Source of the DNA: WQXF01 sp031552825 | GTDB taxonomy: Bacteria; Bacillota; Clostridia; Christensenellales; Aristaeellaceae | Assembly: GCA_031552825.1 (NCBI GenBank) | Contig: JAVBMD010000034.1 | Coordinates: 1-27,269, forward strand | Direction of reading: 5' to 3' | DNA: 27,269 bases | Shown: piece by piece, positions 1 to 6,867 of the stretch | How the letters are laid out: every line of letters begins with the position of its first letter | Position numbering within the stretch: the stretch's first letter is position 1 | The notes under the pieces: generated by a model | The model's database searches: none | The model's input: only the letters and a program-made list of their open reading frames with translations | Told to the model about the DNA's origin: nothing | Program-made: the position numbers and the translations under genes

Positions 1-2
1 AT

Positions 3-119
<117 letters not shown>

Positions 120-128
120 TTCCAACGC

Positions 129-158
129 AAAACACCCGCTCATTTGAGTGGGTGTTTT
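129..158 (+). terminator. rRNA operon terminator
   Basis: A 14-bp stem (129-142 with 145-158, one G-U pair) with a two-base loop follows the 5S gene by ten bases and ends in TTTTGTTGT. It is flanked by A-rich sequence on the left, so it could also work leftward. Its right arm and the following bases closely match the terminator at 5215-5250. Confidence 0.85.
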
Positions 159-256
159 GTTGTGAGAAGCCCTATAGGGATGATTGGGATGAATCGTGTG
201 TTTACTGCGGCATGCCTACTGCCGCCGATGAAAATCAGAATCTTAATTCCATCCTC

Positions 257-291
257 AAAGCGCGCGTATCCCTTGTGATCCACGCGCTTTT
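257..291 (+). terminator. possible second terminator after the rRNA operon
   Basis: AAAGCGCG (257-264) can pair with CGCGCTTT (283-290), closing a loop of about 18 bases, and the right arm runs into TTTTAT. The stem is short and the U-tract brief. Apart from this hairpin I see nothing else in the 160-355 gap and no convincing promoter for the next gene. Confidence 0.4.
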
Positions 292-355
292 ATGATACGA
301 TTATACAAGGATGCGATCATTTTCGGGGGATATTTGATCGGATGGAGCGACGTGT

Positions 356-1633
356 ATGAACAATAGACAAACGCTATATGCGGTGTTAGTCGATATTGCC
401 GGGGCGGCGATATTTTATTTCGCGTTTCAAAACGCGGCCAATGTCGCAATGGTGGGCGGCTTCCCGCTGGTGGCGCGCATCGTGGTCTTTGCGCTGCTGC
501 TAGCGCTTTTACGCTCTTTTTTTGATAGCATCACGGCGCGGCGAACCAACCTTTCCTATGTGCTGGCGATGACCATCGCGCTGATGCATAATGCGTCGCT
601 GGCCATAGTCGCTTATGAGGCCAGTACGCTGATCTCCTTTTCCTACAACGAGCGCACCGGCAATATGCGCAGCGTACTTAGCGGCTCGATGCGCGAGTTG
701 CTGTTTTCCGATAGCGTGGTAATCCTCTCCGTCGCGCTGGGGGAAAATCTCTACCGCTCCGCAGGCATGGTCATTACAGCGTTTCAATGGCCGGCTTCGC
801 TTGTGCCCGCTTGCCAATTTGTCGCGGCAACCGGCTTGATTAGCTGGGCGCTACTTTCGCTTATGATTCTGCTCGGAGAGAAAAGCGGTTGGCGCGCTAT
901 TTTTACGAATTTATTGATACTGATTCCCACCGTTCTGCTGGGTACCGCCTCGGCGATTCTGCTCACGCAGGTTGTTCGCATGCCTGGCGGCGACAGCATT
1001 GCGGGCGTGTTCATCGCGGCGCTGCTCAGCGCGCGATATGCGTACGGTCTTTACAGAAAAAACCGCGAGCAATATGAGCAGATTATCGATACGCTTTCCG
1101 AGGCCATTGAGGCCAAGGACTCTTTTGCGCAAGGGCATGCTACGCGCGTGGAGAAGTGCGCGATGATCGTTGGCCGCTCCCTCCATCTTTCGAAAAGGCG
1201 GCTGTATAACCTGAGCCTCGCCGCGCGCCTGCACGATATCGGAAAGGTTGGCGTGGACGACATCCTCATGCGCAAGGAGGAGTCGTTGGACGAAAATGAG
1301 TGGCTGCACATGCGAAAGCATCCGGAAATTGGCCACAAGATCATCTCGCAGATCGAATTGCACAATTCGGTGGCCAATGCAATTTTGCATCACCATGAGC
1401 GTTATGACGGTGCGGGGTACCCACAGGGGGTGAAGATGTCGGAGCGGCCGGTGGAGGAATCGATCCTCTCGGCTGCGGCGGCGTTCGTGGCGATGCGCAG
1501 CGTGCGTCCATATCGCTCGCAGATGAGCATGGAGGATGCGCTTCGGGTGCTAAAAGAGGAGGCGGGACGCCAGTTTCATCCGGCGGTGTCGAAGGCGTTT
1601 TTGAAATGTGAGAAGAAGCTGCGGCTCGCCTAA
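356..1633 (+). CDS. membrane-anchored HD-GYP-type protein with altered active site
   Basis: A 425-residue protein. The N-terminal half (about 1-240) is hydrophobic with several membrane spans. The C-terminal half (about 245-425) matches the HD-GYP phosphodiesterase family: H293-D294 in LHDIGKVG, the triple histidine H345-H347, and the GYP signature at 352-356 (GAGYP). Family members usually hydrolyse cyclic di-GMP. A block normally reading VADVFDALTSDRPYR is here A373 to R387 with the two aspartates replaced by A375 and V378, and the first is, as I recall, a metal ligand. Activity may therefore be lost or changed. The ATG follows GGATGGAG by eight bases. No sensory domain was recognised, so the membrane half may be the sensor. 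A terminator follows, so it appears monocistronic. Confidence 0.85.
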   Translation: MNNRQTLYAVLVDIAGAAIFYFAFQNAANVAMVGGFPLVARIVVFALLLALLRSFFDSITARRTNLSYVLAMTIALMHNASLAIVAYEASTLISFSYNERTGNMRSVLSGSMRELLFSDSVVILSVALGENLYRSAGMVITAFQWPASLVPACQFVAATGLISWALLSLMILLGEKSGWRAIFTNLLILIPTVLLGTASAILLTQVVRMPGGDSIAGVFIAALLSARYAYGLYRKNREQYEQIIDTLSEAIEAKDSFAQGHATRVEKCAMIVGRSLHLSKRRLYNLSLAARLHDIGKVGVDDILMRKEESLDENEWLHMRKHPEIGHKIISQIELHNSVANAILHHHERYDGAGYPQGVKMSERPVEESILSAAAAFVAMRSVRPYRSQMSMEDALRVLKEEAGRQFHPAVSKAFLKCEKKLRLA

Positions 1634-1634
1634 A

Positions 1635-1677
1635 CGTACAGACGCACCAACGCACAGACGCACAGACTCACAGACAT
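1635..1677 (+). repeat. short imperfect tandem repeat in the 3' untranslated region
   Basis: Right after the stop codon the sequence consists of variants of an eight-base unit close to ACAGACGC / GCACAGAC, about five copies, before reverting to ordinary sequence at the terminator. It looks like a small satellite generated by slippage. It is not part of a plausible gene. Confidence 0.6.
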
Positions 1678-1698
1678 ATAGATTCATCGAAATTCAGC

Positions 1699-1730
1699 AG
1701 CGGTCGAAACTGGCGTTCGACCGCTTTTTG
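1699..1730 (+). terminator. terminator of the HD-GYP gene
   Basis: AGCGGTCGAA (1699-1708) pairs perfectly with TTCGACCGCT (1716-1725) around a seven-base loop, followed by a T-tract ending at 1729. It separates the HD-GYP gene from the DUF1934 gene. Confidence 0.85.
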
Positions 1731-1763
1731 TTGTACAATAAATTGTTGAGGGGGAGTGCGGCT

Positions 1764-2807
1764 GTGGAGCGAGGCATGGTGAGTTTGCGCATCGGACACG
1801 AGCAACGTGCCGGAGACGAAGTGCTCTCGGGCGGTGAGCAGCGCGCGCTGGGTCAACTGTCACGCACCGGGGATGAGTGGAAGCTCTGCTACGAAGAGCC
1901 TGACGCCGAGGGGCAAGGCACACGGGTGGAATTGGTGCTGTCGGTGGGCGAGGTGCGCATGTGCCGCTCGGGGGATGCGTCGTCGCAGGCGGTCTTCTGT
2001 GTTGGCAAGCCTTCCGTTATGCGATATGAAATCTTGGGTCATCGGCTGGATTTGCGGGTGCTGCCCAGCCGCGTTCAATGGGAGATCGGCGTAGTCACCG
2101 GACGCATCGCGCTGGAATATGTGTTGCAAACTAGTGATTCTGAGCAGCTTGCGCACAGCCTGTGGGTAGAGATCGAGCGGCTTTCCGCAGGGGCGGCGCT
2201 ACGGGAGCAAGCGCGCGTTCTGCTTGCTTGGCAAGGCGAACCGTTCGGCTTTCTGCGCTGGGCGGATGGCGGTGACGCGCTGCTTGTTAGCGATGCCGGA
2301 CGTGCCGCAGCGCGCAGGGGCGTCGCGGCGGAAGCGCTCGCGCAACGCGTACGGGAGGCGGGCTGGACGTTGCGCGAGACAAACGGCATATGGTGGTTGG
2401 ATCCGCCGGAGGCTGTGTATCGGCAGGCGCTTCGCGAATGTCCTTCGCCTCAAGAGGCTGTAGAGGCTGGCGCGGCACTTGACGCGGCTTGGCGTGACGG
2501 TACGCTTGGCGAATTGCAGGCGCTTTGTGTGTCGCTGCTATTCCAGCCGTCTCCGTCGGCGGAGCAGCCCGTCGGTGAGCCTGCGCGGGCGCTGTTGCGT
2601 GGGGCATGGCGCGCGATGGAAGGTGATCTTGCGCAGGTGGCGCGCTGGGCGCGCGCAGCATTCGCTGATTTTGCCGTTGGTCAGCGCGCGGGGGATTGCG
2701 TCGGGCAAAGCGCTTGCGGCGCGTTGCTTTGGCGCTTCCTGCATCGGCAAGGCGTCGGGTTGCCGCCGGAAGCGCTGACAGGACGGCAAACAAACCCGAT
2801 GGAGTGA
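1764..2807 (+). CDS. DUF1934 (YwiB-like) protein with unknown C-terminal extension
   Basis: A 347-residue protein if started at GTG 1764, preceded by GAGGGGGAG at 1748-1756. The open frame extends upstream to 1608, but that part lies across the terminator and overlaps the previous gene, so it is not coding. Residues about 1-140 match DUF1934, a calycin-like beta-barrel family of unknown function exemplified by B. subtilis YwiB: alternating strands, W/L-YEE, a CRSGDASSQAVF block and a late ALEY-like strand. YwiB is about 140 residues. Here some 200 residues follow, rich in Ala, Arg and Trp, with WADGGDALLVSDAGRAA and GIWWLDPP, which I do not recognise. In B. subtilis ywiB lies in the argS-rpoE-pyrG neighbourhood; pyrG is two genes away here. 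Confidence 0.7.
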   Translation: MERGMVSLRIGHEQRAGDEVLSGGEQRALGQLSRTGDEWKLCYEEPDAEGQGTRVELVLSVGEVRMCRSGDASSQAVFCVGKPSVMRYEILGHRLDLRVLPSRVQWEIGVVTGRIALEYVLQTSDSEQLAHSLWVEIERLSAGAALREQARVLLAWQGEPFGFLRWADGGDALLVSDAGRAAARRGVAAEALAQRVREAGWTLRETNGIWWLDPPEAVYRQALRECPSPQEAVEAGAALDAAWRDGTLGELQALCVSLLFQPSPSAEQPVGEPARALLRGAWRAMEGDLAQVARWARAAFADFAVGQRAGDCVGQSACGALLWRFLHRQGVGLPPEALTGRQTNPME

Positions 2808-2842
2808 GAACCGAACCGACGTGATTGAAGGGAGGACGAACC

Positions 2843-3487
2843 ATGAACATTCGCTGGCTGGGACATTCCTGCTTCAAAATTACGACTGCGCAGGGTGTGC
2901 GCATCGTGACCGACCCGTACGATTCCACGGTGGGCTATCCCATGCGCCCCATTGAGGCGGATGTGCTGACCATCAGCCATCAGCATTACGACCACAACTA
3001 CCGCGACGGCGTCGGCGGCAATCCGGTGGTGTTTGAGGCAGTAGGCAACTTCGATTTCCGCAGTGTGCATATGGATGCGTACGCCTGCTATCACGATGAT
3101 GAGCAAGGGCGGAAGCGCGGCGACAACCTGATCTTCCGCATCGAAGCCGATGGGGTGGTGATCTGCCACCTAGGCGACATCGGGCACCCGCTCGAGGAAT
3201 CGATGCTGCGCACGTTGGGCTCGGTGGATGTGCTGATGATCCCGGTTGGCGGAATTTACACGCTGGATGGCGCGCAGGCGTGGGAGTTGACCCGGCGCAT
3301 GCAGCCGCGCTGCGTGGTGCCGATGCATTACAAAACGCCGCCGCTGACCTTTTCGCTGGCGCCGGTATCGGATTTTCTGGCGCTGGCCGGCGCGGCGGGA
3401 CTGGCTGCGCTGCCAGAACTGGAATTGTATGCCGCTAATCTGTCTCAACTACCGTCTATTGTGGTGCTGGATTGGTCAACCCGCTAG
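2843..3487 (+). CDS. metallo-beta-lactamase-fold hydrolase
   Basis: A 214-residue soluble protein of the MBL superfamily resembling the UPF0173 / YtkL-type hydrolases. It has the metal motif HxHxDH as H49-Q-H51-Y-D53-H54, a later HLGDIGH (second metal site) and a C-terminal VPMHYKT histidine. The opening IRWLGHSCFKI is typical of the family. Substrate unknown. ATG 2843 follows AAGGGAGGA by seven bases; an in-frame ATT further upstream is not a credible start. It lies 35 bases after the DUF1934 gene with no terminator between, so the two may be co-transcribed. Confidence 0.85.
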   Translation: MNIRWLGHSCFKITTAQGVRIVTDPYDSTVGYPMRPIEADVLTISHQHYDHNYRDGVGGNPVVFEAVGNFDFRSVHMDAYACYHDDEQGRKRGDNLIFRIEADGVVICHLGDIGHPLEESMLRTLGSVDVLMIPVGGIYTLDGAQAWELTRRMQPRCVVPMHYKTPPLTFSLAPVSDFLALAGAAGLAALPELELYAANLSQLPSIVVLDWSTR

Positions 3488-3513
3488 AAATTGCATAAAG
3501 CGTTGGATTGTGC

Positions 3514-3542
3514 TTGACAGCCAGTCCAGCGCATTTTAAAAT
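3514..3542 (+). promoter_or_regulatory. near-consensus sigma-A promoter for pyrG
   Basis: TTGACA at 3514-3519, a 17-base spacer, and TAAAAT at 3537-3542. Start point expected near 3549, giving a leader of about 58 bases. I see no attenuator hairpin in the leader, in contrast to the CTP-sensing attenuator of B. subtilis pyrG. Confidence 0.85.
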
Positions 3543-3606
3543 AGAAGCTGTTTGTTTTGCGTTGTGGTTTTATTCGGATGCGACGGAGCGAAAGGGTAGG
3601 GATAGC

Positions 3607-5202
3607 ATGAAGTACGTATTTGTCACCGGCGGCGTGGTCTCCTCGTTGGGCAAGGGCATTACGGCATCCTCGCTGGGCAGGTTGCTAAAGGCGCGAGGGT
3701 TCAAGATTTCGATGCAAAAGATGGATCCTTACCTGAACATGGATCCCGGCCTGCTCAGCCCGTTGCAGCACGGCGAGGCATTTATTACCGACGACGGCGT
3801 CGCCGCCGATCTGGATCTGGGGCACTATGAGCGCTTTACCGATTGCACGCTGCGCGGTGAGGCCAGCGTCACCACCGGCAAGCTGCACGCCGCCATCATG
3901 CGCCGCGAACTAGCCGGAGAATATCGCGGCGGCACCATCCAAACCATCCCGCACGTTACCAACGAGATCAAGGAGCGCATCCAGACCGTGGCCAACAACG
4001 CCGGGGCGGATATTGCCATCATCGAGATCGGCGGTACAGTCGGCGATATGGAAGGCGCGCCGTATCTGGAGGCCATCCGCCAGCTGCGATGGGAGGTCGG
4101 CGGGGAAAACTGCTGCTTTATCCACGTGACGTTGATGCCCTATATCGCCGCCGCAGGTGAACTGAAAACCAAGCCCACACAGCATTCCGTGATGCAGTTG
4201 CGCTCGATCGGCATTCAGCCCGACGTGCTGGTTTGCCGCACCGAGCATGAGATCACGCAGGATTTGAAGGACAAGGTGGCGCTCTTCTGCAACGTGACTT
4301 CAGGCGCGGTGGTGCAGAACCGCGACGCCGAGTGCCTCTACGCGGTGCCGCTGATGCTGGAGCGCGAAGGGCTGGCCGACGCCGTGACCCGCGTGCTGCG
4401 GCTAGAGAGTGTCAAGCCGGATCTGGCGGCGTGGGAGCGCATCGTGGAACGTTTTTTGCATCCGCGCTGCCGTATGCGCGTCGCGCTGGTCGGCAAGTAC
4501 GTGGATCTGCACGACGCCTACCTCAGCGTGGTCGAGGCGCTAACGCACGCCGGGATCGCCAATGAGGTAGCGATTGATATCGACTGGGTGCAGTCGGCGG
4601 AATTGACCGCGGCAAACGTCGCGGAGCGCTTGGGAGGTGCCGATGCCATCGTGCTGCCCGGCGGCTACGGCGAGCGCGGCGCGGAGGGCATCATATTGTC
4701 CGCCAGATATGCGCGTGAGAAAAATGTACCCTGCCTGAGCATCGGCTTCGGCATGCAGTTGGCGGTGGTGGAGGCCGCTCGGAATCTGGCGGGCATTTCG
4801 TCCGCCAATTCCACCGAGGTATCGGCCAGCACGCCGCATCCTGTGGTCTATGTACCCGACGAGCGCGTGGCGCTGGCGCGTACCCGCACCGGATCGCGCA
4901 ACGGCGCGCAGAAGATCGCGTTAACGCCCGGCAGCCGCATCGCTCAGATTTATGGGCAGGAGCACATCAGCGAGCGCCACGGCAACCGCTACGAAATCAG
5001 CCCCGCCTACGTGCAGTCGCTGAGCGCCGCTGGCGTCAGTTTTTCCGGCAAGGAGGAGGAGCAGGGCTTCGTCGAGACCATCGAGATTCCCTCCCACCGC
5101 TTCTACATCGGCGCGATCTATCATCCGGAATTCAAATCGCGCCCCGACAATCCGCATCCGCTGTTTGACGCGCTGATCGCGGCGGCGATGCCAAAGAATT
5201 AA
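3607..5202 (+). CDS. pyrG: CTP synthase with a glutaminase domain lacking its catalytic cysteine
   Basis: A 531-residue enzyme, usual length, that aminates UTP to CTP with ATP. The synthase half (about 1-265) is intact: FVTGGVVSSLGKGI P-loop, DPYLNMDPG, DLDLGHYERF, EIGGTVGDME and KTKPTQHSV. The C-terminal class I amidotransferase half keeps the oxyanion loop PGGYGERG and the histidine-glutamate pair H506/E508 (YHPEF), but the nucleophile elbow GICLGMQ reads SIGFGMQ, with Gly380 (codon 4744-4746) where Cys379 of the E. coli enzyme stands. Other glutaminase blocks are eroded (ERHGNRYE for ERHRHRYE; no MRLG motif). It should therefore not hydrolyse glutamine and probably depends on ammonia. The start is ATG 3607 after TAGGG; the frame upstream to 3508 overlaps the promoter and is not coding. 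Own promoter and terminator: monocistronic. Confidence 0.95.
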   Translation: MKYVFVTGGVVSSLGKGITASSLGRLLKARGFKISMQKMDPYLNMDPGLLSPLQHGEAFITDDGVAADLDLGHYERFTDCTLRGEASVTTGKLHAAIMRRELAGEYRGGTIQTIPHVTNEIKERIQTVANNAGADIAIIEIGGTVGDMEGAPYLEAIRQLRWEVGGENCCFIHVTLMPYIAAAGELKTKPTQHSVMQLRSIGIQPDVLVCRTEHEITQDLKDKVALFCNVTSGAVVQNRDAECLYAVPLMLEREGLADAVTRVLRLESVKPDLAAWERIVERFLHPRCRMRVALVGKYVDLHDAYLSVVEALTHAGIANEVAIDIDWVQSAELTAANVAERLGGADAIVLPGGYGERGAEGIILSARYAREKNVPCLSIGFGMQLAVVEAARNLAGISSANSTEVSASTPHPVVYVPDERVALARTRTGSRNGAQKIALTPGSRIAQIYGQEHISERHGNRYEISPAYVQSLSAAGVSFSGKEEEQGFVETIEIPSHRFYIGAIYHPEFKSRPDNPHPLFDALIAAAMPKN

Positions 5203-5214
5203 TTGTATAAACAC

Positions 5215-5250
5215 AACAAAACACCCTTCTTTTTGAAAGGGTGTTTTGTT
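5215..5250. terminator. bidirectional terminator between pyrG and the metallophosphoesterase gene
   Basis: A perfect 14-bp stem (5215-5228 with 5237-5250) with an eight-base loop, T-rich on both exits (TTTTGTT rightward; the same on the opposite strand leftward). It sits between two convergent genes and can serve both. Confidence 0.85.
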
Positions 5251-5262
5251 ATGAGATGGTCT

Positions 5263-6144
5263 TTATCTAGGCAGCTCACCCTGCCAAGGCGCGCCGTCCC
5301 ACAACGCCTCGGCCTCGTGCCACAGCGCGGGCGGGATGTCTGTTACCTCGTGTCCCAGCGCGCGCTGCGCGTATTCGGCGCAAAACTTCACCAGCGCCGC
5401 CATATGATGCACGCCGGTGCGCAGCTCGGCGATTAGCGCGCGGGTGATGCCCGGCGCCAGTTCCGCCAGTTCGCTACGTGCCAGATCGCCGATCAGCGTT
5501 TCGACATCGTAGGGAATTTTCCGCAGCGTGACGCAGCCTGCATCGCCGGGGCGGCGGTTTTCGTCGAGCAGCGCGTAGCAGGCGACGCCGCCAACGCCTT
5601 CCAACGGCACGCCCACCGAACCGGGGTTGATCCACAGCCGCTCGCCCATGGGATGCAGCAACGTCCGGTGTGTGTGCCCGCCGACCAGCCAGCGCTCGGT
5701 GCGCCCTCGCGCCGCCGCCTCGGCTTGCTCTGGAAAATAAACGATGCCGCGCACCGCCTCGGGCGTGCCGTGGAACAGCAGCGCGCCGCCCGGCGCCGCA
5801 TCGTTGCCAAGCGCACGCGCCGTCGGCCAGCGGGAGAGCTCCGCCCAGTGCTCCGGCTTAAGGCGATCGCAGGTCCACGCCAGCGGACGGTATTGCGTGC
5901 CGTGCCACCAGCCCGGATGCTTGCCCGCCCGCGCTTCCAGCAGCGAAATCTCGCGGTTGCCCGCGACACAGTGTACCGGTATTTCCCGGGAAAGCGAAAG
6001 GAGCCGCTCCATCACCTCGCAGGGATAGAGCAGCTCGCCAAAGGCATCGCCCAGCACCCACAGACCGGTTAGCCGTGGCGTGTCGCGCAGCACCGCCTCC
6101 AATGCGGGCAAGTTGGCGTGGATATCGGCAAGTATGGCGATCAA
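5263..6144 (-). CDS. metallophosphoesterase (YfcE/calcineurin-like)
   Basis: A 293-residue protein. Family motifs in order from the N-terminus: LADIHAN (metal site 1), LGDAFG, CVAGNREI, GGHTHRT and NPGSVG, all as expected for the PF12850-type phosphoesterases. The usual GNH(D/E) motif has Arg in place of His (GNRE), a variation I believe occurs in some clostridial relatives. About 90 C-terminal residues beyond the catalytic core are helical and not recognised. The start is TTG at 6144-6142, preceded five bases upstream by GGAGG on the minus strand. Substrate cannot be told from the sequence. It reads convergently to pyrG and downstream of the small membrane protein gene, with 95 bases between and a GC-rich hairpin (6179-6206) lacking a T-tract. 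Confidence 0.85.
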   Translation of the reverse strand: MIAILADIHANLPALEAVLRDTPRLTGLWVLGDAFGELLYPCEVMERLLSLSREIPVHCVAGNREISLLEARAGKHPGWWHGTQYRPLAWTCDRLKPEHWAELSRWPTARALGNDAAPGGALLFHGTPEAVRGIVYFPEQAEAAARGRTERWLVGGHTHRTLLHPMGERLWINPGSVGVPLEGVGGVACYALLDENRRPGDAGCVTLRKIPYDVETLIGDLARSELAELAPGITRALIAELRTGVHHMAALVKFCAEYAQRALGHEVTDIPPALWHEAEALWDGAPWQGELPR

Positions 6145-6239
6145 AGCTTCCTCCGCGTTCGCGCTTCCTTTGCATTTTGCGCGGCAACATCTGTACGCCG
6201 CGCGCGCTTTGTGCTACAATAAGCAAGTTGTATCGGCGG

Positions 6240-6713
6240 TTACTCCAACGCTGCGGCTTGTTTCAGAAGATCGTCGATGGCGGTGCGTAGCTTGGTGAAG
6301 GTGTCGGCAAGCGGTACGCCGCCTTGCAGACCCTCATCACAGTCGCCTAGGAGTGAAATGCAGCTGTTGATGTAAGATTCGCCGACCAGCACGTTGCCCG
6401 CGCCGTAAATCCCGGCGGTCATCTCGTTGATGGTGTGCGCCGCGTACACGTGCTGTCGAACGATGGCGATCATCGAGGCGGTCATTGAGCCGCCGGTCTG
6501 CGAGAGCTGATAGGCGCTGGTCTTGGCCTGCGTGACTTCGGCCTGCATGCGGGCGATGACCACGCTGCGGGTGTTGGCGTTGATGCGCGAGGCGGTGCTA
6601 TAGACGTAGGCAAGCGCGACGCAGACGATGAGCAGCACCAGCACCACGAGCAGCAACAGCGTCTGTTGCTGGCGAGAGCGGGAGTTGCGTGTGGTAGGGC
6701 CATAGCGATACAT
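6240..6713 (-). CDS. small single-span membrane protein, function unknown
   Basis: A 157-residue protein: a basic, Gln/Arg-rich cytoplasmic start (1-17), one strong membrane segment at about 18-38, then a mainly helical outer domain of about 115 residues with alternating hydrophobic residues suited to a coiled coil or helical bundle. Two cysteines (SCISLLGDC) could form a disulfide. I do not recognise the family. Start ATG 6713-6711 with GGAGG six bases upstream (CCTCC at 6720-6724 on the plus strand). It is divergent from the glutamine synthetase gene and has its own promoter. Whether it relates to nitrogen metabolism cannot be told. Confidence 0.75.
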   Translation of the reverse strand: MYRYGPTTRNSRSRQQQTLLLLVVLVLLIVCVALAYVYSTASRINANTRSVVIARMQAEVTQAKTSAYQLSQTGGSMTASMIAIVRQHVYAAHTINEMTAGIYGAGNVLVGESYINSCISLLGDCDEGLQGGVPLADTFTKLRTAIDDLLKQAAALE

Positions 6714-6783
6714 AGGAAACCTCCTTGCAATGCATGCTCCGCACGGTGCAGAGCACCCGAGCGACGCAGATAAATCTTCCGTT

Positions 6784-6812
6784 AGTATACCACGAAACCC
6801 AACGTCAGTAAA
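6784..6812 (-). promoter_or_regulatory. promoter for the small membrane protein gene
   Basis: On the minus strand: TTTACT (6812-6807), a 17-base spacer, TATACT (6789-6784), with TGG directly before the -10 giving an extended -10. The expected start is near 6777, 64 bases before the ATG. Confidence 0.65.
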
Positions 6813-6821
6813 GCGAAGCGC

Positions 6822-6846
6822 CTCTGGAGGAGCGCTCCTCCGGGAG
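6822..6846 (+). repeat. palindromic hairpin in the glutamine synthetase leader
   Basis: GGAGGAGCGCTCCTCC (6826-6841) is self-complementary and the flanks extend the pairing. There is no T-tract, so it is not a terminator. It ends seven bases before the AAAGGAG ribosome site of the downstream gene and itself contains GGAGGAG, so it may influence translation. No clear promoter for the gene was found in the shared region 6714-6867. Confidence 0.5.
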
Positions 6847-6867
6847 TTAGCGAAAGGAGTGTCGGCG

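Noticed and set aside
1608..1763. N-terminal extension of the DUF1934 frame
   Set aside because: It crosses the HD-GYP stop region, a simple repeat and a terminator; GTG 1764 has a strong ribosome site.
3508..3606. Upstream extension of the pyrG frame
   Set aside because: It overlaps the TTGACA/TAAAAT promoter and would begin before the predicted transcript start.
3549..3606. CTP-responsive attenuator in the pyrG leader
   Set aside because: No terminator hairpin or G-run at the predicted start point was found in the short leader.
6192..6220. Plus-strand TACAAT as a promoter
   Set aside because: No -35 element at proper distance and no plus-strand gene directly downstream; it would only transcribe antisense to the small membrane protein gene.
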